This document shows, one piece after another, positions 1 through 7,032 of a stretch of 10,817 bases of DNA. Numbering within the stretch: the stretch's first letter is position 1; every line of letters starts with the position of its first letter. The notes beneath the pieces are model-generated. The model searched no databases. It saw nothing but the letters and a program-made list of their open reading frames with translations, and was not told where the DNA came from. The position numbers and the translations under genes were made by a program. Origin of the DNA: an uncultured Dorea sp. (GTDB taxonomy: Bacteria > Bacillota > Clostridia > Lachnospirales > Lachnospiraceae); the NCBI GenBank assembly GCA_948844705.1, contig CAQNVT010000102.1:1-10817 (forward strand), written 5' to 3'.

Positions 1-30
1 CATGTGGCAGCCTTTTTTAGGGGTTTGTTT

Positions 31-2202
31 ATGGGTGAAAAAAAGACAGTAGAAATACTGGCGCCGGCAGGATCGATCGAAAGTCTTGAGGCGGCGCTGT
101 GCGCCGGCGCGGATGCGGTTTATATAGGAGGGAGCAGGTTCGGAGCGAGAGCCTTTGCGGATAATCCGGCGGAGACAGAGCTCCTTGCGGCGATTGATTA
201 TGTACATCTGCACGGCAGAAGGATATATCTTACCGTGAATACTTTGCTAAAGGATGCGGAGCTTGAGGAGCTCTATGCTTATCTGCTGCCGTATTACAGG
301 CAGGGGCTGGATGCGGTGATCGTGCAGGATGTGGGGGTTATGCGTTACGTGAAAGAGCAGTTTCCGGAGCTTACCATACATGTGAGCACGCAGGCTGCGG
401 TGACAGGAGCTCTGGGAGCGGAGTTTTTCGGAAGGCTCGGTGCAAAAAGAATCGTTCCGGCCAGGGAGCTGTCGCTTCCCGAGATCCGGGATATGAAGGA
501 GAAAACCGGGCTTGAGATCGAGTGCTTTGTGCACGGGGCTATGTGTTATTCTTATTCCGGGCAGTGCCTGCTAAGCAGTCTGATCGGCGGACGCAGCGGA
601 AACAGAGGGCAGTGTGCGCAGCCCTGCCGCCTGCCTTATGCGGTGCCGGGCAAAGGATACGGTGATCTTTTAAGCCTTAAGGATCTGTGCACGATTGATC
701 TGCTGCCGGAGCTTATAGACGCCGGAATCGATTCCTTTAAGATCGAGGGACGGATGAAGCAGCCGGAATATGTATATACGGTGACTGGTATGTACCGGAA
801 ATATGCGGATCTCTATCTTGAGAAGGGAAGAGGCGGATACCGGGTAGAAAAGGAGGACAGGAAGGCTCTTACAGATGCCTACCAGAGAAGAGGCTATACG
901 GACGGCTATTATAAAAGACATAACGGAAAGGAAATGCTGGCCGGCAGGCGTTCCGCCGCAGGAAGAGAAGAGAGGAAAGAGAGGAACGGCGGAAAGGATT
1001 ATAAAATTAAAGAAAAAATTAATGGTAAGTTAATACTTTCAGAGGGAAAACGTGCTAAACTATGTTTGGAATATAAAGGAAATACCGGAGCCGTCTCCGT
1101 TACCGCCGAGGGAGCCGCGGTGCAGAGGGCATTAAAGGCTCCGATTGACCGCGGCAGAGTGGAGCAGAAGCTTTGTAAGACCGGAAACACGGAATTTATC
1201 TTTGAAAAGCTTGATATTGTTCTTGACGGCGGGGTTTTTCTTCCCATGCAGGCGGTAAATGAGCTGAGAAGAGAAGGGATTGCCAGATTAGAGCAGGAGA
1301 TCCTGTCCCGCTTTTACCGCAGTGAGGCGCCGAAAAAGGAAAGGGCAGGTATAAGGGAAAAGGAAGCCGGGCGGAAGGAAGGGAGACGCAGGCTTTCCTT
1401 CGAGATTCTGGTGCAGGATAAGGAGCAGCTTCTGGAGGCGGCGGCATTTCCTTCGGCCGATGTCATCTATGTGGACGATGCCGCGGCATTTGATCCTGAG
1501 GTCATAAAGAAGGTAAAGGAACTTCGGAGTGCGGGAAAGAAGGTACGTGCGGCGATGCCTTATATATTCAGGGCGCAGGCGGTTTCCTGCTATGAAGAGC
1601 TATATGAAAGGCTTCTTTCCTTCTATGACGGAGTATTGGTCAGAAACTGGGAGAGCTTTATGTGGCTTTCTGAGAAAAACTATCCGAAAAGTATGATTTC
1701 TGACAGCAATATGTATGTATTCAATAAGGAAAGTAAAGACTTTATGCGGCAGGCCGGTTTTGAGGACTGTACCTGTCCGCCGGAGCTGAACGGGCGCGAG
1801 CTTAAAAGCTCCGGCATCGGAGAGGGAGCCGTCTTTCCTGCCTATGGTTATCAGGCGGTGATGATCACGGCAAACTGTATCAGGAAGACCTCCGGCGTCT
1901 GTGACAGGATGGATGGATGGACGGCTCTTTCGGACCGTTATCAGAATAAATTTATGGTGAAAAACAGGTGTAAATATTGCTATAATGTAGTGTATAACTG
2001 TGCGCCTCTTCTTATGGCAGATCTGGCGGAGGATATAAAAGCGCTTGCTCCGGCGGGCATACGTCTTGATTTCACGTCGGAGAAGAAGGAAGAGATGCGA
2101 AGGATCCTTAAAATGTATGAAAAGGCATTTTTAAAGGGCGAAGAGGTAAAGCTTCCGGATATGCAGTACACAAGAGGACATTTTAAACGGGGAGTGAAGT
2201 AG
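31..2202 (+). CDS. U32 family protein, RlhA-like, with DUF3656-type C-terminus
   Basis: The protein (723 residues from this start) belongs to the U32 'peptidase' family. Characterised bacterial members are mostly RNA hydroxylation enzymes (E. coli RlhA on 23S rRNA, TrhP on tRNA) rather than proteases, so a cytoplasmic RNA-modification role is inferred. The N-terminus has the family opening EILAPAGS and an alternating strand/helix barrel pattern. The U32 signature lies around residues 164-183, with cysteines at 165, 172, 179, 195 and 199 as candidate metal or Fe-S ligands. A charged, variable linker follows, then a second region with cysteines at 616, 624, 647, 650 and 657, the last three in a CKYC-x6-C cluster. 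The length fits the long RlhA/YdcP class (about 650 or more residues), not the roughly 450-residue TrhP class. I chose ATG at 31 because AGGGG at 19-23 sits 7 bases upstream. The frame is open to the window edge, so GTG at 4 or a start outside the window cannot be excluded. The substrate is unproven. Confidence 0.88.
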   Translation: MGEKKTVEILAPAGSIESLEAALCAGADAVYIGGSRFGARAFADNPAETELLAAIDYVHLHGRRIYLTVNTLLKDAELEELYAYLLPYYRQGLDAVIVQDVGVMRYVKEQFPELTIHVSTQAAVTGALGAEFFGRLGAKRIVPARELSLPEIRDMKEKTGLEIECFVHGAMCYSYSGQCLLSSLIGGRSGNRGQCAQPCRLPYAVPGKGYGDLLSLKDLCTIDLLPELIDAGIDSFKIEGRMKQPEYVYTVTGMYRKYADLYLEKGRGGYRVEKEDRKALTDAYQRRGYTDGYYKRHNGKEMLAGRRSAAGREERKERNGGKDYKIKEKINGKLILSEGKRAKLCLEYKGNTGAVSVTAEGAAVQRALKAPIDRGRVEQKLCKTGNTEFIFEKLDIVLDGGVFLPMQAVNELRREGIARLEQEILSRFYRSEAPKKERAGIREKEAGRKEGRRRLSFEILVQDKEQLLEAAAFPSADVIYVDDAAAFDPEVIKKVKELRSAGKKVRAAMPYIFRAQAVSCYEELYERLLSFYDGVLVRNWESFMWLSEKNYPKSMISDSNMYVFNKESKDFMRQAGFEDCTCPPELNGRELKSSGIGEGAVFPAYGYQAVMITANCIRKTSGVCDRMDGWTALSDRYQNKFMVKNRCKYCYNVVYNCAPLLMADLAEDIKALAPAGIRLDFTSEKKEEMRRILKMYEKAFLKGEEVKLPDMQYTRGHFKRGVK

Positions 2203-2210
2203 GTGAAGGC

Positions 2211-3683
2211 TTGGTAAATATTATTGTAGAGTTATCAAAATATCTCATGATCATATTAATAACGATCTATACGTTTTTGTGCTTCAGCATTTTCGGGTAT
2301 CAGGACCCGGACAGGAAAAGGGGGCTTTTGCTCCAGCAGAATGTGCTGATGTTCCTGCTCCAGCTTGTCGCGTATCTGGTGATGTATCTGGAGACGGAGG
2401 ATTTTAAGCTGATGGCATTTTATCTGATGCAGGTGGTACTTTTTGCGGCGACGATCCTTCTGTATACGAATATTTATCCGAACGTATCAAGGCTTGTTAT
2501 TAATAATATGTGTATGCTTCTTTGCATAGGGATGATCATGCTGACCAGACTGGATTACGGAATTGCCGTGAAGCAGTTTGTGATCGCGGCTGCGGCGATC
2601 GGCTTAAGTCTTGTGGTTCCCGTTATCATCCGGCGTTTTAAGCTCCTGTCGGAATGGAGGAAGCTTTATGCCATTGTAGGCATATGCTCGCTGGCGGCGG
2701 TTATTGTTGTGGGACGGGTGTCAAACGGAGCGATGCTCGGCTTCGAGATCGCCGGAATTAATATACAGCCCTCGGAGCTTGTGAAGATCGTATTTGTATT
2801 TTTCGTGGCGTCAAGCTTTAAGATATCGATGGAGTTTAAAAATATAGTGATCACAACGGCGCTTGCCGCCTTTCACGTGCTGATTCTTGTGGCGTCCAAG
2901 GATCTGGGAGCGGCGCTTATCATCTTTGTGGTATATCTGGTGATGCTCTATGTGGCGACCAGACAGCCCGTTTATATTGTATTGGGGCTGGGAGCGGGAA
3001 GTGTGGCGTCGGTGGCGGCATATTATATATTCAGCCATGTCCGGGTGCGTGTGATCGCATGGAAGGATCCCTTTGCAGTATATGACGGCGCCGGTTATCA
3101 GGTGGCGCAGTCCTTATTTGCGATCGCCACGGGGAGCTGGTTCGGCATGGGTCTTTATCAGGGAGAGCCGGAGACGATCCCGGTAGTGGAGACGGATCTT
3201 ATTTTTTCGGCGATCTCCGAGGAGATGGGGCTGATTTTTGCACTTTGTATCATTCTGATCTGTGTGAGCTGCTATGTCATGTTTTTGAATATTGCCATGC
3301 AGCTTCACACGCTGTTTTATAAGCTGGTTGCCCTGGGACTTGGAACCTGCTATATCTTTCAGGTGTTCTTAACGATCGGCGGCGTGACGAAGTTCATCCC
3401 GCATACGGGTGTAACGCTTCCTCTTGTCAGCTACGGAGGAAGCTCGCTTCTCAGCACGATCATCATGTTTGCAATCATTCAGGGACTGTATATATTAAGG
3501 GAAGACGAGGAAGAAGATATTGAGAGAAGGAAGAAAGAAAGGCTACGAGCAAAGAGAAGCAGACAGGAAGATAAAAAGAAAAGAAGAGAAGAGGGAGATG
3601 TCCCGCAAAGACCGAAGAGAAGCAAACCGCGAAGACCGCAGGAGGGCAAAGAAAAAGCGCGCCCGAAACAAAGAGTTCGCTAG
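2211..3683 (+). CDS. SEDS-family peptidoglycan glycosyltransferase (FtsW/RodA/SpoVE type)
   Basis: This is a polytopic membrane protein of 490 residues with about 12-13 hydrophobic segments between residues 4 and 429. SEDS proteins polymerise glycan strands from lipid II at the membrane, working with a class B PBP. Family motifs are QPSELVK (186-192), the long extracellular stretch beginning GYQVAQS (295-301), TDLIFSAISEE (328-338) and HTGVTLP...SYGGSS (398-412). Asp329 in the TDLIF motif is the likely equivalent of the catalytic aspartate of RodA (inference from motif position). It has additional N-terminal membrane segments, like the larger RodA of mycobacteria. The last 60 or so residues form a highly charged, Lys/Arg-rich cytoplasmic tail that is not part of the SEDS fold. 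The start is TTG at 2211, with AGGTGAAGG (2201-2209) just upstream; the first ATG (2247) lacks a ribosome binding site and would cut into the first membrane segment. It starts 8 bases after the previous stop and overlaps the next gene. Whether it serves elongation, division or sporulation cannot be told from sequence. Confidence 0.92.
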   Translation: MVNIIVELSKYLMIILITIYTFLCFSIFGYQDPDRKRGLLLQQNVLMFLLQLVAYLVMYLETEDFKLMAFYLMQVVLFAATILLYTNIYPNVSRLVINNMCMLLCIGMIMLTRLDYGIAVKQFVIAAAAIGLSLVVPVIIRRFKLLSEWRKLYAIVGICSLAAVIVVGRVSNGAMLGFEIAGINIQPSELVKIVFVFFVASSFKISMEFKNIVITTALAAFHVLILVASKDLGAALIIFVVYLVMLYVATRQPVYIVLGLGAGSVASVAAYYIFSHVRVRVIAWKDPFAVYDGAGYQVAQSLFAIATGSWFGMGLYQGEPETIPVVETDLIFSAISEEMGLIFALCIILICVSCYVMFLNIAMQLHTLFYKLVALGLGTCYIFQVFLTIGGVTKFIPHTGVTLPLVSYGGSSLLSTIIMFAIIQGLYILREDEEEDIERRKKERLRAKRSRQEDKKKRREEGDVPQRPKRSKPRRPQEGKEKARPKQRVR

Positions 3684-5058
3684 AGTTACGTACGTATTTG
3701 TCGCGCTTTTTATCGGAATGATGGGATATATCGCGTATTTTAATGTGGTGAGAGGTACGGAGGTCGTAAGAAGCCCGTATAACGCAAGACAGGATTCCTT
3801 TGCCGACCGGATCACGAGAGGAAAGATCCTTGACAAGAACGGCCATGTCCTGGCTCAGACTGTCACATCGGAGGACGGAAGCGAAACAAGGGAGTACCCT
3901 TACGGCAATATGTTTGCCCATGTAGTGGGATACATGGATCAGGGAAAGACGGGGATAGAATCATTGGCTAATTTTGACCTTTTAACCTCGAATGCTTTTT
4001 TCCTTGAGAAAATAAAAAACGAATTTCAGGATAAAAAAAATATGGGAGACAGCGTGGTTACAACGCTGGACGCAGAGCTTCAGGAGGCGGCTTACGACGC
4101 CCTTGGAAGCTATAAGGGCGCCGTTGTCGTGATGGAGCCCAGTACAGGGAAGATCCTTGCTATGGTGTCAAAGCCGGATTTTGACCCGGCAGGGGTTGCC
4201 GAAAACTGGGAATACCTGAGTACGGACGAGGAGAACAGCGCGCTTTTAAACCGCGCTACTCAGGGCCAGTACGCGCCGGGTTCTACCTTTAAGATCGTTA
4301 CGGCTCTGGAATATATGCGGGAAAATGCAGGCTATGACAGCTACGGATATTCCTGTACCGGTGAAATTACGGTGGCGGATACTACGATTCGCTGTTATAA
4401 TGGAAATGTACATGGGGACGAGAGCTTCAGAGACAGTCTGGCGTATTCCTGCAATACCTCCTTTTGCAATATCGGATTGTCACTGGATATTGCGGCTTTT
4501 CGTGACACGGCAAAGGAACTTCTGTTTGATTCGAAGCTTCCCTGCGACCTGCCGTACAGTAAAAGTGAATTCAGGCTTAAGGAGGGAGCTTCCGACGGAG
4601 AACGCATGATGACGGCAATGGGACAGGGGCAGACACAGGTAAGCCCTTACCATCTGGCGCTGGTCACATCTGCGATCGCCAACGGAGGAACGCTTATGAA
4701 ACCCTATCTCATTGATTCTGTAGTAAATGATAACGGGGCAGAGATCCGCAAAAATAAGCCGGAAAAATATAAGGATCTGATGACCTCCGCAGAGGCGGCG
4801 CAGCTTAAGGACTATATGACATCGGTAGCAGAGTACGGGACGGCCTCTGTCCTGAGCGGACAGAGCTATACGGCGGCAGGTAAGACCGGAACGGCCGAGT
4901 ACAGCTCCGATGAGGAAAAGGATCATTCCTGGTTTGTGGGAATGTCCAACGTAGACAATCCGGAGCTTGTGATCAGTATCATCATCGAATCGTCTGACGG
5001 TACCGCAAGCGCCGTGAATATGGCGAAGCAGGTATTTGATGCATATTATTATCAGTAA
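3598..5058 (+). CDS. Class B penicillin-binding transpeptidase (short PbpA-like)
   Basis: This D,D-transpeptidase crosslinks peptidoglycan outside the membrane and is the probable partner of the SEDS protein encoded just before it. From the ATG at 3598 it has 486 residues: a very basic cytoplasmic N-terminus (1-28), one membrane anchor (about 29-51), an extracytoplasmic linker region, and the transpeptidase domain. All three penicillin-binding motifs are present: S229-T-F-K232 (nucleophile Ser229), S284-C-N286 and K429-T-G431. The small size and the region before Ser229 resemble mycobacterial-type PbpA (about 490 residues, encoded next to rodA) rather than the larger PBP2/SpoVD classes. The start is uncertain. 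ATG 3598 has AAGAGG at 3589-3594 only 3 bases away. TTG at 3520 is in frame and would add 26 basic residues. With ATG 3598 the gene overlaps the SEDS gene by 86 bases in the +1 frame. Translational coupling is likely. Confidence 0.92.
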   Translation: MSRKDRREANREDRRRAKKKRARNKEFARVTYVFVALFIGMMGYIAYFNVVRGTEVVRSPYNARQDSFADRITRGKILDKNGHVLAQTVTSEDGSETREYPYGNMFAHVVGYMDQGKTGIESLANFDLLTSNAFFLEKIKNEFQDKKNMGDSVVTTLDAELQEAAYDALGSYKGAVVVMEPSTGKILAMVSKPDFDPAGVAENWEYLSTDEENSALLNRATQGQYAPGSTFKIVTALEYMRENAGYDSYGYSCTGEITVADTTIRCYNGNVHGDESFRDSLAYSCNTSFCNIGLSLDIAAFRDTAKELLFDSKLPCDLPYSKSEFRLKEGASDGERMMTAMGQGQTQVSPYHLALVTSAIANGGTLMKPYLIDSVVNDNGAEIRKNKPEKYKDLMTSAEAAQLKDYMTSVAEYGTASVLSGQSYTAAGKTGTAEYSSDEEKDHSWFVGMSNVDNPELVISIIIESSDGTASAVNMAKQVFDAYYYQ

Positions 5059-5076
5059 AGTGAAAGGATGGGCGGT

Positions 5077-5400
5077 ATGAGATATTATCGGTATCTTTAT
5101 CTGAGCGAGAGCGTAGAAAAGAAAAAGGATAAGGTGATACGGAGGCTGAACAGAAGAAAGCTTCAGCCGGATATCCATATTATCGCCCTGCCGGAGACGG
5201 AGAGAAACCAGCTGGAGATCTATGCCTGCACGCAGCTGTTGCAGCCGGATTTCCCCAGGAAAGATTTTTTTGTGGTAGGAATCGGAAAAGGTTTTGAGGA
5301 AACGATAGAATTAGTGGAAGAAATTACAAAAGAGGTGTATAATGAAACAAAGGGAGCGGATATCCGCGGCTATATATTAAAAAAAGAACAGGAAGGTTAA
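5077..5400 (+). CDS. Small hypothetical protein, 107 residues
   Basis: I do not recognise this protein. From ATG 5077 it has 107 residues, no signal peptide, no membrane segment and no cysteine cluster. The N-terminal third is rich in Lys and Arg and predicted helical (around residues 10-28). The middle alternates strand and helix (IHIIALP around 34-40; DFFVVGIGKGFEE around 63-75), and a helical region follows to about residue 90. The pattern suggests a small soluble alpha/beta fold. The start at 5077 is preferred over the in-frame ATG 5068 because GAAAGGA (5062-5068) lies 8 bases before 5077, while it would overlap the earlier ATG. It sits 18 bases after the PBP stop, and the next gene starts 1 base after its stop, so it is almost certainly co-translated with its neighbours. 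The tight spacing and good ribosome binding site argue that it is real. A role in envelope or spore biology is only guilt by association. Confidence 0.82.
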   Translation: MRYYRYLYLSESVEKKKDKVIRRLNRRKLQPDIHIIALPETERNQLEIYACTQLLQPDFPRKDFFVVGIGKGFEETIELVEEITKEVYNETKGADIRGYILKKEQEG

Positions 5401-5401
5401 G

Positions 5402-6355
5402 ATGCTACATATACTTCTCTTAATTTTAAAAATAGCAGGCATCATATTGGCGGTGATATTGGGAATAGTAGTATTACTGGCCTGTATTGTTCTTTTTGTG
5501 CCTGTACGCTATGAGATTCTGGGAAAATGCGACGGGAATCTTAAGTCCTTAAAGAGCAGGATCTGTGTCACATGGCTTTTAAGGCTTATCCGTCTGGATA
5601 TATATTATAAGGAACAGAAGCTGAAATGGCGGATCAGGATTTTATGGATAAAAAAAACCGGAGGACAGATAAAGGAGGAAGAAAGCGACCATGAGGAAAG
5701 TAACACCAAAGAGAGGAAAAGTGAAGAAACAGGATCTGAGAAAGCTCCAGAAATTTCTGAAAGCAAGGAAGAGGTATCTGAGGAAAGCCATGCAGTCCCG
5801 GAAAAGCCTGAAGGCGGCGAGGAAGAAAGCGAGAAAAGCATGGAAGAAATTCCGGAAACAGAATCCGGAGACGATGAAGCTTCTGAAGTCGTTACGGAAC
5901 AGGAGGAACCTTCTGAAGAAGGGACAGGCCTTCCTGGAAAAATTTCGGGGTTCCTTCACAGGATTGCTGAAAAGATAAGAAAGCTTAAGGAAAAGAAGGA
6001 CAGGATCCTGGAATTTTTAAGAGATGAGACGCATATAGGAGCATTCCGCAAGGGAAAAAAGGAGCTCTTCAGGCTTCTTAGAAGATTGAAGCCGAAAAAG
6101 CTTCTGCTGGAGGCACGCTTTGGCTTTTCCGACCCATGCACGACAGGGCAGGTGCTGGCGGGGCTCAGTATCCTGTATCCGGTTTTGGGGGATTCGCTGG
6201 CAGTTACGCCGGATTTTGAGAACCGGGTGCTTAAGGGGCGCGCCGAGATATGCGGAAGGATCTATGCATGTCATTTCCTGATCTTGTGCTGGAATATGAT
6301 CTGGTGCAGAAATGTCCGCAGGACATACAGAGACGTTAAAAATTTTGAATTATAG
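5402..6355 (+). CDS. DUF2953 membrane-anchored protein with acidic linker (YtfI-like)
   Basis: This 317-residue protein has a long N-terminal hydrophobic segment (about 4-36) followed by VPVRYEI, the usual opening of DUF2953 proteins. Residues about 37-90 are a basic, strand-rich part. Residues about 91-174 are a low-complexity acidic linker made mostly of Glu, Ser and Lys. The C-terminal part (about 178-317) begins with a basic helical stretch and ends with the conserved GFSDPCTTGQVLAG-type region and a hydrophobic segment near 289-302. The biochemical function of DUF2953 is not known. The gene lies directly before gerW, as ytfI lies before ytfJ in Bacillus subtilis, so a role in spore formation or germination is likely (known for the neighbour, inferred here). 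The ribosome binding site GGAAGG (5391-5396) is 5 bases before ATG 5402. At 317 residues it is longer than the Bacillus relatives, mainly because of the linker. The family call is made from memory of sequence pattern and context. Confidence 0.82.
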   Translation: MLHILLLILKIAGIILAVILGIVVLLACIVLFVPVRYEILGKCDGNLKSLKSRICVTWLLRLIRLDIYYKEQKLKWRIRILWIKKTGGQIKEEESDHEESNTKERKSEETGSEKAPEISESKEEVSEESHAVPEKPEGGEEESEKSMEEIPETESGDDEASEVVTEQEEPSEEGTGLPGKISGFLHRIAEKIRKLKEKKDRILEFLRDETHIGAFRKGKKELFRLLRRLKPKKLLLEARFGFSDPCTTGQVLAGLSILYPVLGDSLAVTPDFENRVLKGRAEICGRIYACHFLILCWNMIWCRNVRRTYRDVKNFEL

Positions 6356-6374
6356 AAGGTAGGAGGAACCAGCT

Positions 6375-6764
6375 ATGGCAGACAATAATTTCAAGGGAAC
6401 GGTGGAGGCTCTGTTTAAAGGAATCGAAGGAGTCGTAACGTCCAAGACGGTGGTGGGAGACGCGATCCATATCGGAGATACGATTATCCTTCCTCTTGTA
6501 GACGTATCCTTTGCGGTAGGTGCGGGTGCATGGGGCAAGGAGAATAAAGACAAAGGCGCCGGCGGTATCGGGGGCAAGATGACGCCCTGTGCGGTGCTCG
6601 TGATCCAGAACGGACAGACAAGGCTTGTCAATGTTAAGAATCAGGATACGATCACAAAGATCCTGGATATGGTTCCGGATGTGGTAGATAAGTTTTCGGC
6701 CGGAAAGAGCTCCAGGATCACAGAGGATGATGTGATGGATATTTTGAATGAGGACGAGGCGTAA
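6375..6764 (+). CDS. gerW: GerW family sporulation protein (YtfJ)
   Basis: This 129-residue protein matches the GerW/YtfJ family. In Bacillus subtilis, GerW is made in the forespore and is needed for normal L-alanine-triggered spore germination. Visible family features are the N-terminal helix ending GIEGVVTSKTVVGD (about 17-30), the strand pair IGDTIILPLVDVSF (about 33-46), and a glycine-rich loop (GAGAWG ... GAGGIGGKM, about 49-68) followed by TPCAVLVI. The tail is acidic and predicted helical. The start is secure: AGGAGG (6361-6366) lies 8 bases before ATG 6375. It begins 19 bases after the DUF2953 gene and is followed 30 bases later by a small membrane protein gene. I could not identify a forespore (sigma-F or sigma-G) promoter directly upstream, so it may depend on upstream transcription. 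Its presence is the best sign in the window that the host forms spores. Confidence 0.93.
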   Translation: MADNNFKGTVEALFKGIEGVVTSKTVVGDAIHIGDTIILPLVDVSFAVGAGAWGKENKDKGAGGIGGKMTPCAVLVIQNGQTRLVNVKNQDTITKILDMVPDVVDKFSAGKSSRITEDDVMDILNEDEA

Positions 6765-6794
6765 AAGGAATTTTTGTGAGGATGCCTGCATAAA

Positions 6795-6965
6795 ATGGCA
6801 GTAAAGCATTCCGAAAGGGTGGTACGCCTGAAACGGATCATCGGATTTGCCCTGTTCTGGGTAGCGGTAGGGATGATACTTGCCCTCATACTGCCGAATA
6901 CATTTGTGGAGGTACTGTGTATTATTCTGTGTATTCTGGCAGGGTTTAATTTATTTTGCTGCTGA
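6795..6965 (+). CDS. Small membrane protein, 56 residues, downstream of gerW
   Basis: This short gene encodes 56 residues: a basic start (MAVKHSERVVRLKR), a hydrophobic helix (about 15-33), the turn LPNTF (33-37), and a second hydrophobic helix (about 38-56) ending in two cysteines. The topology is a membrane hairpin, with the basic N-terminus probably inside. I do not recognise a named family. Support for it being real includes the clean charged-then-hydrophobic layout, same-strand position 30 bases after gerW, and an in-frame stop just upstream (6777-6779) that bounds the frame. It also fills what would otherwise be a 312-base hole. The ribosome binding site is mediocre: TGAGGA (6777-6782) lies 12 bases before ATG 6795, and CTG 6786 is a less likely start. 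Its position suggests a spore-envelope or membrane role, by inference only. It is not SpoVM, which precedes rpmB in Bacillus but is 26 residues long and amphipathic. Confidence 0.72.
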   Translation: MAVKHSERVVRLKRIIGFALFWVAVGMILALILPNTFVEVLCIILCILAGFNLFCC

Positions 6966-6980
6966 TTGTAAGGAAAATTT

Positions 6981-7001
6981 GGAAATAGTACTTGCATTTC
7001 C
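6981..7001. repeat. Inverted repeat overlapping the rpmB -35 box
   Basis: GGAAAT at 6981-6986 is the exact reverse complement of ATTTCC at 6996-7001, with a 9-base spacer. The right arm overlaps the proposed -35 hexamer (6992-6997). It could be an operator or chance. It has no T-run after it, so it is not an intrinsic terminator for the upstream operon. Confidence 0.3.
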
Positions 7002-7020
7002 GCGCTCTATCTGCTAAGAT
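6992..7020 (+). promoter_or_regulatory. Extended -10 promoter for rpmB
   Basis: TTGCAT (6992-6997) and TAAGAT (7015-7020) are separated by 17 bases, and TG at 7012-7013 one base before the -10 makes an extended -10 element (TGCTAAGAT). This fits a vegetative sigma-A promoter. Transcription would begin near 7027, giving a leader of about 50 bases before rpmB. The position between a gene end (6965) and a strong ribosome binding site supports the call; neither hexamer is a perfect consensus. Confidence 0.65.
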
Positions 7021-7032
7021 ATTAGTGTTGTG

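Noticed and set aside
1..30. A T-run after GGCAGCC (9-17) that could be the tail of a terminator or the end of an upstream gene.
   Set aside because: The upstream half is outside the window, so neither possibility can be tested.
3475..3921. Minus-strand open frame of 148 codons across the SEDS/PBP overlap.
   Set aside because: It is antisense to purine-rich coding DNA, which gives Phe/Leu/Ser-rich peptides by default; no ribosome binding site or family features.
4480..5178. A long open frame on the minus strand opposite the PBP gene (232 codons).
   Set aside because: It lies wholly against a clearly real gene with intact catalytic motifs, has no recognisable domain, and spans into the next gene; it is a composition shadow.
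5336..5343. A perfect TATAAT (5338-5343) inside the 107-residue gene, 59 bases before the DUF2953 start.
   Set aside because: No acceptable -35 hexamer stands 16-18 bases upstream, and it falls in coding sequence.
6336..6809. Minus-strand open frame of 157 codons opposite gerW.
   Set aside because: GerW on the plus strand is secure by motifs and ribosome binding site; the antisense peptide has no recognisable features.
6795..6965. Possible SpoVM, which lies next to rpmB in Bacillus subtilis.
   Set aside because: The peptide here is twice as long and a two-helix hydrophobic hairpin, not the short amphipathic SpoVM helix.
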